Of a stretch of DNA of 9,103 nucleotides, positions 1 to 6,526 are shown in pieces. Made by a program: the position numbers and the translations under genes. The DNA lies in contig MWDY01000244.1 of NCBI GenBank assembly GCA_002070755.1, positions 1 to 9,103 on the forward strand. Reading direction: 5' to 3'. This DNA comes from Spirochaetes bacterium ADurb.Bin110. GTDB taxonomy: Bacteria; Spirochaetota; Spirochaetia; Treponematales; Rectinemataceae. The notes beneath the pieces were generated by a model, which worked only from the letters and a program-made list of their open reading frames with translations, made no database searches and was not told the DNA's origin. Numbering within the stretch: position 1 is the stretch's first letter; every line of letters begins with the position of its first letter.

Positions 1-872
1 CCTGCTACCCTGATTGGCCTTCCCTTTTCATCGAGCTGGAATAGTTCGCGGTGCGCCCATACATCGGCCGAATCCAAGGCGGCAAAGATGGGGATATCGC
101 CTATCAGCTTCAAGCCCTTGCTATTGGCATATTGCCTGAGCGCTAGCCACTGCTCAAAGAACAAAAATTGGGTAAATTTTAGGCGGCAGATAAGCTCTTT
201 ATTATCTTTTTCGAACTGCACAAGAGCACTATGGTCTCTGAACCTGAGCTCTTGCGGCCACTCAAACCATGGTCGATACTGTTCTTTTTCTTTGATTGCT
301 GCAAAAAGCGCATAGTCATCGAGCCAGAACGCATTTTCTTTACAGAATTGATCGAATTTCGCCGCTTTTCTGCCCCGACCCAGAAACTTTGCTTGGAACT
401 GGCACCAGGCTGCTTCCATCAGTTTTGCATTCGTGGCAAAGAGGCGCTCATAATCGACATATTCTAGAGAGTCGGATAGCGAAGGTAAGGCATTGTTTTC
501 GGCTTCAAGTCGAGCTAAAGAGAGTCTGTTTTGACTATTTCTTTTGGAGTGCTTGGAGTGAGTTAAAGAAAGCACGCTTTCATTTGCTCTTTTGCATCTA
601 TAGGATTCGAGCTCTTTACTGGATAGCAACCCCTGGGCTTCAAGTGCCTGGGGATCGATTAAATAAGGATTTCCCGCAAATGCCGATGGGCTCTGGTAGG
701 GTGAATCCCCGAAGGCAGTGGGGCCCAAAGGAAGAATTTGCCACCAACCCAGATGCGCTTTGGTGCAAAAATCTACAAAGAGGCGGGCCTCATCACCCAT
801 GGTCCCGCAAGGCCATGGGCCACCCAAGGAAAGAGGATGGAGGAGCACCCCGCTGCTTCGTGGTATATTCAT
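1..872 (-). CDS. malQ: 4-alpha-glucanotransferase (amylomaltase), N-terminal part, cut by window edge
   Basis: Reading the minus strand from ATG at 872-870 gives about 290 codons with no stop before the left edge, so the gene continues outside the window. The start RSSGVLLHPLSL, then WWQILPLGPT, GDSPYQSPSAFAGNP and, near residues 254-290, GDIPIF, DSADVWAH and ELFQLDEKGRP are signatures of glycoside hydrolase family 77. These enzymes transfer maltodextrin segments between 1,4-alpha-glucans in the cytoplasm. The family is usually about 500 residues in its short (Thermus-like) form, so roughly 200 residues are missing, including the nucleophile Asp and acid/base Glu, which cannot be checked here. 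An in-frame TAA at 887-885 limits the upstream extension, and ATG 872 is the only usual start codon after it. No Shine-Dalgarno sequence precedes it. Family assignment is firm; regulation is inferred. Confidence 0.95.
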   Translation of the reverse strand, partial: MNIPRSSGVLLHPLSLGGPWPCGTMGDEARLFVDFCTKAHLGWWQILPLGPTAFGDSPYQSPSAFAGNPYLIDPQALEAQGLLSSKELESYRCKRANESVLSLTHSKHSKRNSQNRLSLARLEAENNALPSLSDSLEYVDYERLFATNAKLMEAAWCQFQAKFLGRGRKAAKFDQFCKENAFWLDDYALFAAIKEKEQYRPWFEWPQELRFRDHSALVQFEKDNKELICRLKFTQFLFFEQWLALRQYANSKGLKLIGDIPIFAALDSADVWAHRELFQLDEKGRPIRVA

Positions 873-890
873 AGCTAAACCGATTTACAT

Positions 891-919
891 GATGTATGCT
901 ACAAAGATGATTCTGTCAA
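891..919 (-). promoter_or_regulatory. Candidate sigma-70 promoter for malQ
   Basis: On the minus strand a perfect -35 TTGACA (919-914) is followed after 17 bp by TACATC (896-891), a weak -10. Transcription would start near 884, only about 12 nt before the malQ ATG. This would give a very short leader and fits the missing Shine-Dalgarno sequence. The -10 matches only three consensus positions, so the call is tentative. Confidence 0.35.
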
Positions 920-948
920 GAGCAGAAGACTGTCGCCTCTTCAATTGA

Positions 949-972
949 GAAAAGAAATACCAAAGACTTGGT
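949..972 (-). terminator. Possible intrinsic terminator of the chaperone-usher operon
   Basis: On the minus strand ACCAA-GTCT-TTGGT (972-959) forms a 5-bp stem with a 4-nt loop and is followed by the T-rich run ATTTCTTTTC (958-949). It lies about 65 bp past the stop codon of the last operon gene and ahead of the malQ promoter, which is where a terminator is expected. The stem is short and A/T rich, so efficiency is uncertain. Confidence 0.35.
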
Positions 973-1055
973 TCACTGTGCTCGGCCTATTGAGCTCGCC
1001 TTAGATAGCTCACTTCACCGGGCTCGGCTTAGTAAAGCTCAGTTTACTGCTACAG
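972..1055. repeat. Degenerate 14-bp tandem repeat with a 42-bp higher-order period
   Basis: The tetramer GCTC begins at 980, 994, 1008, 1022 and 1037, a spacing of 14, 14, 14 and 15 bp. The units share a loose consensus GCTCGGCTTAGTNA. On top of this, the segment starting TTCAC at 972 recurs at 1014, exactly 42 bp later: 15 of the first 18 bases match. The array covers the 3' gap and overlaps the stop codon (1041-1039) and last codons of the SCPU-like gene. Local inverted repeats also occur, for example TGAGCT at 991-996 against AGCTCA at 1007-1012. Function is unknown. Confidence 0.6.
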
Positions 1056-1956
1056 AAAAGCTTACAGAGTCCGAATATATTCCAGCCTCAGCATTCTGGT
1101 CGGCAGCTATCTTAACCGTGCCCAATAATGCTTTGCTATAGAGACAATCAGCTGTTTCTCGATCGAGAATTACGCTTGAATTAAGATAATATTCTTTGCC
1201 ATCGACCAATATCGTGTATTGGATCTTGTCACTGGAATTGCTGGAAGTAAGAAATCCACCAGAGGCTGTATGCATTGTCAGGGTATATCCAGTCGTTCCT
1301 TTGATAAAAATGCCAAAATTTGCACTTGCACCCTTTGATATCTCGCCAAGATCAATATTATATGAATTCATTCCAGTATCGTAACTGGCATTTGGCGGAC
1401 CAACGCGCACATCTACTGCTTTGCCAACTTCTGCGGTGTAAGTAAAACTTAAAGTATCTTCTGGATTGCCTTGTCCTGGGGAACTCTTCTTATAAAGCGC
1501 TAGAGTAAAAGTCTCCGTATAGGTGCCATATGGAGCGCTTTGACCTTTTGCAAGGCGAGGATATATTGTAAAAGTTTGAGTAAGAACGTCGGGCTTTGGA
1601 TCGAATGACCCTGATATATAATAAGAAGGTGAATAATCTACTATGCTCTTTATCTCAGTCGTATAAGAAGAATTCTTATAAAAGCCTATTACAATCGAAC
1701 CCGAAGATGATTGTAGATTTCTTGAGGAGGGAGAAGATTCCGCATTGATCACGACTGAAAAATCGCTGGTAGCTCCTGTACTCTTATCCATTCGCACCGT
1801 AAAACTAAAGGGTTGGCCAACAGCATCATTCCCAGAAAAAGGATCATAGATGACAGGGCTCGGAGGCGAGATAGGATCAAGGCTCAATTTTTCCGCATTC
1901 GCCGAAATTACGATAGCAAAGCATAATAGCGAAAGCAGCAGAATTCTATTTCTCAT
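1039..1956 (-). CDS. Secreted SCPU-domain (CsuE-like) pilus subunit or tip adhesin
   Basis: This 305-residue protein opens with a clear signal peptide (basic MRNR, hydrophobic core, cleavage after SANA near residue 21). The mature part looks like two spore-coat-U-like domains in tandem. Residues about 30-175 end in YPRLAKGQSAPYGTYTETF and about 180-305 end in AADQNAEAGIYSDSVSF. Both repeat the family's closing pattern (Q, then G-x-Y-x-[DE] and alternating hydrophobic residues). A two-domain subunit placed last after chaperone and usher corresponds to CsuE, the tip adhesin of Csu-type archaic pili. The order and topology support this role, but sequence divergence is high. The mature protein has a single Cys (271), so the disulfides common in this family are absent. 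The start at 1956 has AAGGGA 7 nt upstream. It lies 26 bp behind the usher stop and is probably cotranscribed. It could instead be a non-fimbrial surface protein. Confidence 0.75.
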   Translation of the reverse strand: MRNRILLLSLLCFAIVISANAEKLSLDPISPPSPVIYDPFSGNDAVGQPFSFTVRMDKSTGATSDFSVVINAESSPSSRNLQSSSGSIVIGFYKNSSYTTEIKSIVDYSPSYYISGSFDPKPDVLTQTFTIYPRLAKGQSAPYGTYTETFTLALYKKSSPGQGNPEDTLSFTYTAEVGKAVDVRVGPPNASYDTGMNSYNIDLGEISKGASANFGIFIKGTTGYTLTMHTASGGFLTSSNSSDKIQYTILVDGKEYYLNSSVILDRETADCLYSKALLGTVKIAADQNAEAGIYSDSVSFSVAVN

Positions 1957-1982
1957 ATTTATATCCCTTTTTTATTATAGTA

Positions 1983-4436
1983 CTATTTGCTCTCGATGTG
2001 TAGCATTATATCTCCCAAGTCTATTCTGTCTTCTTCGGTCTCGGGTAATTCGAACTGAGTTATTCCATAGCCTTCCGGCCATTGTATTTGGTAACTTCCA
2101 GGAAAAATATCATAGATTTCGAACTCGCCTAGTTCGTCGGTAAAGGTAGAAGTCACAAGCGAGCCTCCAAAATCGAAGACATCGCCCGGCAGATAGGTAA
2201 TTGGTTTGCTCTCTTGATTTATCAGTCTACCAGTAATGATGTATCGCTTGATAATGTCACTCTCGAAGAGGATTCCGCTCCTGAAAGCAGGCGATATGGT
2301 GGCAAAGGAGTAGCGCGGGGCAATATTGAGCTCAGTTCCTATAAGGTCGGCTGAAAGTATTGCGGTTTCGTAGCTTTGAATCGGGATAACGATATTTCTT
2401 CTGTGCGTCATCAGATATTGAGTTCCATTGTTAAGCTTGTAAAAGACAGTTTTGCCTTTCAGCTCTGGCGATGCTGTGATCAAAAGGAAGGAATCTGGTA
2501 TCTGGCGCGCAAATGCAATATGAGTTCCAGCAAAGGCCATGGTGCTTCTAAATTGGGCGTATCCACCTAAAGAATAGCTTGACAAGCTAGGAGAATAGTT
2601 GAAAGTCCCATTTGCGCTTATATCGAAAAATTCAGATGAATTCCTTATTCCAAGATTCATCGAACTATCGTTCTGGGAACCGGGTAGCAAATTACTAGCG
2701 CCAAAATTGGCATCGAAAACCTTGCCAAGCAAGTAAAGTTTATCTGATATACCTATATTCGTCTGTCCTTCAGAACTCTGCATGAAACTTAGAATTCTCG
2801 GCTTATCACCTTTGGGAATTATGATAAAGGATAGATTCATCGAAAATGCTGGCTTGCTCGATTCAGGGAAAGAAAGCCGTCCGGAAATGCTTAGATTTCC
2901 GCCTGCCGCAATTGTAGTGCTAATTGAAGCAAAGACATCCTGTGTGATTTTGGCAGGCGAGGACATCGTGTAGTAGAGAGAATAACTCAATCCCAAACCG
3001 GCATTTCCGAAGATTTTCGTATAGAGATTGGTGGATAGAGAGAGCAAAGCATCGGGAACCGTTCCAGTAGGAGATGATACATTGGGCGATAAGAATCCTT
3101 TTCCTCGATATGTTGCAGAGATTCCCCAAGTGGGCATGTAAGTTTTTGAAGGCATGATAAAGAGATAACTTAGCGTTGCTGCTGGGGAAATAACATGGCC
3201 CCAGCCATCCCAACGCCCTACAACAGAGCTGGAACCATTCAATGTGCCGATTGGCAGAGCAGTGGAAAAAGTCAGTCCTCCCATTGCGGAGCGCTTATCT
3301 GCTTGAAGGTTTATGCCACCCGAAAGAGTAGGTGAAAAGCCATATAGATAATAACCTGAGGCAAGAAATTCACTGAAGTCTGTATGCGATGTTCCTGCGG
3401 AAAGAGCATAACTCGATGTCCCAGGTTGCATTATATTAGCTTCTCTCGGTATTAAGCGGCGGAATACCTGGACATTTCCATCGATCTCTTCTATACGCAG
3501 AACAAATTCATTAAGTCCAGTAGTGAAAGGTAGATCAAGAATTCGATAATTGCCGGGTTCGAGCAGGACTTGCCGAATAGGTCTTCCATTCACCTCGACA
3601 GACACTCTTGCAGTTTTTCGTATAGAAAATTCTGTTTGATTGTCTATATATCCAGTGCGCACTATGTATTGTCTATCTTCGAGGCTTTCTAAAGACATGG
3701 CATAAAGCGATGGCTGAGATTGATTGCTGACCCCAGGAATGCTGATCTTTCCAATTTTTGCTCTTGAATGCTTCGCTGTGTTGTCCCATAAAAAATAGGC
3801 TGAGTCCAAATTCCAAGAGAAACTCGGAGAATGCCCAAATCTATATGATAGAAGAGTATCTGCAAAGAGATGAGCTCCCTTTATATCGATCATCGAGTTG
3901 AGGCGTGTAGAAAAGAGGGCTGCGCCATCTGAAAAATCGGAGACCTGGAAGTTCGATTCATTCTGGATAAGGCCGGCAAAAGGTGCTGGCCGGAGAATAG
4001 GCTTATAATTCTGAATTTGTTCAGGCACAAAGTCTATGTCTATCACAGGGCTATATTCTGGCGGAATGGTAATAGAAAGGGTTAGCAGTAATTCGCTGAA
4101 TTCAAAGGAAATGCCAGCAATAGAAAAATCCTTGGCAGTTAGCCAATCGAGCTCGTCAAATAGCGTATCAAAGATGACCGAATATATATCCGGCCTAAGA
4201 AAATTGATTAGGAGTTGCGAGGCTACTTCTTTTTTGAGAATTGGTTCGTTATGCCATATTCCTGTATCTATATCTCCTATTGGTTTGCCATTTATGCTGA
4301 TCGAGAATTGAATCTCCAGCTCTGGTATGACAGCCTCGCGGATAATCGGTGTCTGCTGGATTTGTGCATTCAATACAGAGGAAAGCTCAATAATTAGAAT
4401 AAATAAAAGAATGTATACTTTTTTTCTTTTCAACAT
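1983..4436 (-). CDS. Outer-membrane fimbrial usher (FimD/PapC/CsuD family)
   Basis: This 817-residue protein has the usher layout and length. A signal peptide runs to about residue 24, with cleavage after VLNA. An N-terminal periplasmic domain follows at about 36-150, where chaperone-subunit complexes dock. A long Ser/Gly/aromatic-rich beta-barrel spans about 165-690 and is interrupted by the plug domain near 273-330. The plug contains VSVEVNGRPIRQV, LLEPGNYRILDLPF and GLNEFVLRIEEIDG, the most diagnostic usher segment. The C-terminal domain at about 732-812 has ITGRLIN, a GEFEIYDIFPGSYQI stretch and a final beta-strand, and receives subunits during assembly. No cysteine is seen anywhere, so the C-terminal disulfide of classical ushers is absent. 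The gene follows the chaperone by 75 bp and precedes the SCPU-like subunit by 26 bp. The start at 4436 has only a weak purine-rich GAGTGAG upstream. Assignment to the archaic (Csu/sigma) branch is inferred from its neighbours. Confidence 0.92.
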   Translation of the reverse strand: MLKRKKVYILLFILIIELSSVLNAQIQQTPIIREAVIPELEIQFSISINGKPIGDIDTGIWHNEPILKKEVASQLLINFLRPDIYSVIFDTLFDELDWLTAKDFSIAGISFEFSELLLTLSITIPPEYSPVIDIDFVPEQIQNYKPILRPAPFAGLIQNESNFQVSDFSDGAALFSTRLNSMIDIKGAHLFADTLLSYRFGHSPSFSWNLDSAYFLWDNTAKHSRAKIGKISIPGVSNQSQPSLYAMSLESLEDRQYIVRTGYIDNQTEFSIRKTARVSVEVNGRPIRQVLLEPGNYRILDLPFTTGLNEFVLRIEEIDGNVQVFRRLIPREANIMQPGTSSYALSAGTSHTDFSEFLASGYYLYGFSPTLSGGINLQADKRSAMGGLTFSTALPIGTLNGSSSVVGRWDGWGHVISPAATLSYLFIMPSKTYMPTWGISATYRGKGFLSPNVSSPTGTVPDALLSLSTNLYTKIFGNAGLGLSYSLYYTMSSPAKITQDVFASISTTIAAGGNLSISGRLSFPESSKPAFSMNLSFIIIPKGDKPRILSFMQSSEGQTNIGISDKLYLLGKVFDANFGASNLLPGSQNDSSMNLGIRNSSEFFDISANGTFNYSPSLSSYSLGGYAQFRSTMAFAGTHIAFARQIPDSFLLITASPELKGKTVFYKLNNGTQYLMTHRRNIVIPIQSYETAILSADLIGTELNIAPRYSFATISPAFRSGILFESDIIKRYIITGRLINQESKPITYLPGDVFDFGGSLVTSTFTDELGEFEIYDIFPGSYQIQWPEGYGITQFELPETEEDRIDLGDIMLHIESK

Positions 4437-4462
4437 TTCTCACTCGCTTGGGCCTCTATATA

Positions 4463-4474
4463 AGCCTTAAGGCT
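4463..4474. repeat. 12-bp perfect palindrome between chaperone and usher genes
   Basis: AGCCTTAAGGCT lies in the 75-bp gap, 26 bp before the usher start. As RNA it can fold into a 4-bp stem with a UUAA loop. No U tract follows, so it is not a normal terminator. It might be a processing or translation-control element, or chance. Confidence 0.4.
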
Positions 4475-4511
4475 CAGCGCTTCCATTCTCATTCAGAAGT
4501 ACATAGATGAT

Positions 4512-5249
4512 TCATTCGATTCTTGCGGTCAGTGTACCTGTATAGTTTTTGCCAGGAACTGCATCTTCATATGGAATGAAGAATTTTCGCACGTTGCCAG
4601 CTAGCAAATTTTGACCATCGATTGCATTTAAGGCGTCATCTTTGAGCGTGATTGTCGATAAGGAGCCAGATATCTTCAATACAGGATCGTTGATAAGAGC
4701 ATGGCGAGTACCGCTATTGGTGATTGTGACAAAGAAACCCTTCTTGCTTTCTTGTTCTCCATACTCAACCTTTGTAACAGCTATCTTATGGCTGACATTT
4801 GGCGGAGCTACATAAAGCGCTGCAATATATCGAAACATCACCTTGACGCCAGAAGTCTGTTGCTGGCTAAAGTCGATGGGGACCTGCTCTGCGATGATGC
4901 GATAAGCGACTTCTCTTGCTAGGGATGGGTTTCCTTTGTATTGTACCTTGATATTTTGGAAGGAGTTAGGCTGTACCACAACCCGAGTCGGAAAAATTGC
5001 GAATTGATTGTCAGCGGGCGCATTGATTTCATTGCCATTCTCATCGATTTCCCGGGTCATTGCCTTGATGGATATAGCGATTTGTTGGGCGCCATCATTG
5101 GTTAGTCGAAAGTTTGCGACACTCTGTGCTCCACTGGGAGAGATGCTGATCGACATGGGCGAAAAAGTGAATGCACTTGCTGTTGCTGCAATTAGGATTA
5201 AAAAAATGGCGGCCAGAATAGGCTTGAGACAAAAATGTCTTTGATACAT
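4512..5249 (-). CDS. Periplasmic pilus-assembly chaperone (PapD/CsuC-like)
   Basis: This 245-residue protein has a signal peptide with cleavage after TASA, about residue 26. Its two-domain chaperone layout is typical of PapD-like immunoglobulin-fold proteins, which bind pilus subunits by donor-strand complementation. The first domain shows FTFSPMSISISPSGAQS, then FAIFPTRVVVQPNS near residues 83-96. The REVAYRIIAEQVPID block at about 112-126 is a conserved strand and linker region of archaic chaperones. The second domain (about 135-245) includes IAALYVAPP and a conserved ITNSGTRHALI strand. The start is well supported by GGGAGG (5260-5255) five bases before ATG. It is the first gene of the operon and would carry the downstream SCPU-like subunit to the usher. 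Family is firm; the archaic subclass is inferred from the subunit and operon order. Confidence 0.92.
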   Translation of the reverse strand: MYQRHFCLKPILAAIFLILIAATASAFTFSPMSISISPSGAQSVANFRLTNDGAQQIAISIKAMTREIDENGNEINAPADNQFAIFPTRVVVQPNSFQNIKVQYKGNPSLAREVAYRIIAEQVPIDFSQQQTSGVKVMFRYIAALYVAPPNVSHKIAVTKVEYGEQESKKGFFVTITNSGTRHALINDPVLKISGSLSTITLKDDALNAIDGQNLLAGNVRKFFIPYEDAVPGKNYTGTLTARIE

Positions 5250-5272
5250 GCGTTCCTCCCGCTATTGTCATT

Positions 5273-5301
5273 ATTCTATATGCAAAAGAAGATAAGTGCA
5301 A
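5273..5301 (-). promoter_or_regulatory. Likely sigma-70 promoter of the chaperone-usher operon
   Basis: On the minus strand TTGCAC (5301-5296), a 17-bp spacer and TAGAAT (5278-5273) give a good promoter match. It lies about 24 bp ahead of the chaperone ATG, with the strong ribosome site GGGAGG in between. The -35 overlaps the palindrome TGCAATTGCA (5297-5306), a possible operator. Confidence 0.55.
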
Positions 5302-5318
5302 TTGCATTATGGGGTCGC

Positions 5319-5347
5319 TTGACAATCTCCTTATCTGCTGGTATAAG
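5319..5347 (+). promoter_or_regulatory. Strong sigma-70 promoter for the tRNA-Val/tRNA-Phe unit
   Basis: A perfect -35 TTGACA (5319-5324), a 17-bp spacer and TATAAG (5342-5347) lie 26 bp before tRNA-Val. Transcription would begin near 5354. It is placed back to back with the chaperone promoter on the other strand, the two -35 boxes being 17 bp apart. Confidence 0.75.
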
Positions 5348-5373
5348 AGCTTCTGTCGTTCGCGGCACAGGGC

Positions 5374-5447
5374 GGGCGGTTAGCTCAGTTGGTTAGAGCA
5401 CCAGTATGACACGCTGGGGGTCGCAAGTTCGACTCTTGCACCGCCCA
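5374..5447 (+). tRNA. tRNA-Val (anticodon GAC)
   Basis: A complete cloverleaf can be drawn. The acceptor GGGCGGT (5374-5380) pairs with ACCGCCC (5440-5446). The D arm is GCTC/GAGC. The anticodon stem is CCAGT/GCTGG, with loop ATGACAC placing GAC at 5408-5410. The T arm is GCAAG-TTCGACT-CTTGC, and the discriminator is A5447. GAC reads valine GUC and GUU codons. CCA is not encoded, since ATG follows the discriminator, so the end must be added enzymatically. Confidence 0.96.
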
Positions 5448-5464
5448 ATGCCTTTCTATAGTCT

Positions 5465-5537
5465 GCCGCTGTAGCTCAGTTGGTAGAGCAATGGACTGAA
5501 AATCCATGTGTCATCAGTTCGATTCTGATCGGCGGCA
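5465..5537 (+). tRNA. tRNA-Phe (anticodon GAA)
   Basis: The acceptor GCCGCTG (5465-5471) pairs with CGGCGGC (5530-5536), with one G-U pair. The D arm is GCTC/GAGC. The anticodon stem ATGGA/TCCAT holds the loop CTGAAAA with anticodon GAA. The T arm is ATCAG-TTCGATT-CTGAT, and the discriminator is A5537. CCA is not encoded. It lies 17 bp after tRNA-Val and is almost certainly on the same transcript. Confidence 0.97.
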
Positions 5538-5540
5538 TAG

Positions 5541-5568
5541 AGCCATCTCATAATGAGGTGGCTTTTTT
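5541..5568 (+). terminator. Intrinsic terminator of the tRNA transcript
   Basis: AGCCATCTCA (5541-5550) pairs with TGAGGTGGCT (5554-5563) through ten base pairs, one of them G-U, closing a TAA loop. A run of T to 5568 follows. It starts three bases after tRNA-Phe, so it marks the end of the two-tRNA unit. There is no T tract on the opposite strand, so it should not stop nadE transcription. Confidence 0.85.
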
Positions 5569-5606
5569 GTGCACCAGAGTCAAAGCATTTGCGCTGGATG
5601 CTCGCG

Positions 5607-5652
5607 ACAGGGCGTATCTAAATGGAGTTACAGGGCGCATCTAAATGGAGTT
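5607..5652. repeat. Abutting tandem duplication of a 23-bp sequence
   Basis: Copy one (5607-5629) and copy two (5630-5652) follow each other with no spacer. They share ACAGGGCG, one variable base (T or C) and ATCTAAATGGAGTT, so 22 of 23 bases agree. They sit between the tRNA terminator and the nadE stop codon, 7 bp from the latter. I saw no other copy in the window. They could be a mobile-element end, the tip of a larger repeat family or a regulatory site; nothing in the window decides. Confidence 0.85.
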
Positions 5653-5659
5653 GGTTCTA

Positions 5660-6520
5660 TCATAATAGGCTCAAGTTTCTAATATTTCGATAAGGTGCGG
5701 CAGCAAGAATCTGCTGTACTTTTTCGACAAGATCTGGATCTTCGTCGGAGAGCGGCTGCCCATCTTCGATTTTTTGAAGAATTCTGTCTAGATTGGTGTA
5801 GGATAGGCCGATAGCAAACTCATCGGAGATGCCAGGAGCTAGATCCGGGCTGGGTTCTTTTTCGATGATTTTTTGTGGAAGGCCGAGCTCTTTAGCCAGT
5901 TCGAATACCTGTGTCTTATAGAGATGCATTATGGGTTCTATATCGCTCGAATCATCTCCCCACTTGACATAGAAACCTGTAAGATATTCTGTCTTGTTCG
6001 TGGTCCCCACAACGGCGTAACCTCTCTGTTCTGCTTCATAATAGAGCGCTATCATTCTGAATCGGTTTTTAGTTCTATAGTATGCAAGATTTTTTCTGTT
6101 TGATTGTCCGCCTGCGTTTTTAAGATCATTGATATAAGGTGCGCTGGTTTTTAGCCATTGAGCTTTAACATAGTTTTCCTGAATTCTTCTAGGAAATAGA
6201 AATGCTGGAGGTTTTGTCCTATAGATTCCAAGACTTCTAACAAGGGGCGAGATGCTTTTTACCGAATACCGAATGCCAAGACTTCTGCATACCAGCAGAG
6301 AATCCGAGACTGTTTTTCTTGATGAATCTCGTTCTGGCAAAATGAGCGCAAAGACCTTCTCTTTACCTAGCGCTTCTGTCAAAAGCTTGCCGACAACGGC
6401 AGAATCGACTCCCCCGCTGATGCCTATCACGGCTCCTTCGAATTCATACTTGGCAATCTGCGCTCTGATGAATTCTACGATTCTTTCTTTTTCCTGAGAT
6501 AGATTGATTTTTACTGGCAT
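5660..6520 (-). CDS. nadE: NH3-dependent NAD(+) synthetase
   Basis: This cytoplasmic enzyme amidates deamido-NAD with ammonia and ATP, the last step of NAD synthesis. The 286-residue protein carries the ATP-pyrophosphatase P-loop SGGVDS (35-40). It also has RTKNRFRM (149-156), GTTNKTEYLTGF (172-183), GDDSSDIEPI (188-197), LYKTQVFELAKELG and PSPDLAPGISDE (223-234), all in NadE order. There is no glutaminase domain, so ammonia rather than glutamine is the likely donor. The usual GDGGADI-type loop reads GDDSSDI, and the middle segment (about 98-145) is long, as in one subset of NadE proteins. I chose ATG at 6520 because AAAGAGG (6533-6527) sits six bases upstream. A longer frame from TTG at 6544 would read through that ribosome site. 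It is transcribed away from galE. Confidence 0.93.
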   Translation of the reverse strand: MPVKINLSQEKERIVEFIRAQIAKYEFEGAVIGISGGVDSAVVGKLLTEALGKEKVFALILPERDSSRKTVSDSLLVCRSLGIRYSVKSISPLVRSLGIYRTKPPAFLFPRRIQENYVKAQWLKTSAPYINDLKNAGGQSNRKNLAYYRTKNRFRMIALYYEAEQRGYAVVGTTNKTEYLTGFYVKWGDDSSDIEPIMHLYKTQVFELAKELGLPQKIIEKEPSPDLAPGISDEFAIGLSYTNLDRILQKIEDGQPLSDEDPDLVEKVQQILAAAPYRNIRNLSLL

Positions 6521-6526
6521 GATAAA

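Noticed and set aside
296..874. 192-codon open frame on the plus strand
   Set aside because: It is antisense to malQ, whose minus-strand reading matches family 77 motifs throughout. The plus-strand product shows no recognisable motif.
972..1055. CRISPR array
   Set aside because: The period is only 14 bp and the units are degenerate, with no unique spacers of normal length and no cas genes nearby.
1957..1982. Internal promoter (TATAAT at 1979-1974) before the SCPU-like gene
   Set aside because: No acceptable -35 is found at 16-18 bp upstream, and the A/T-rich 26-bp gap fits a simple intercistronic spacer with a ribosome site.
5465..5652. Integrative-element attachment site at tRNA-Phe
   Set aside because: The 23-bp repeats do not copy the tRNA 3' end, and no integrase or phage gene is present in the window.
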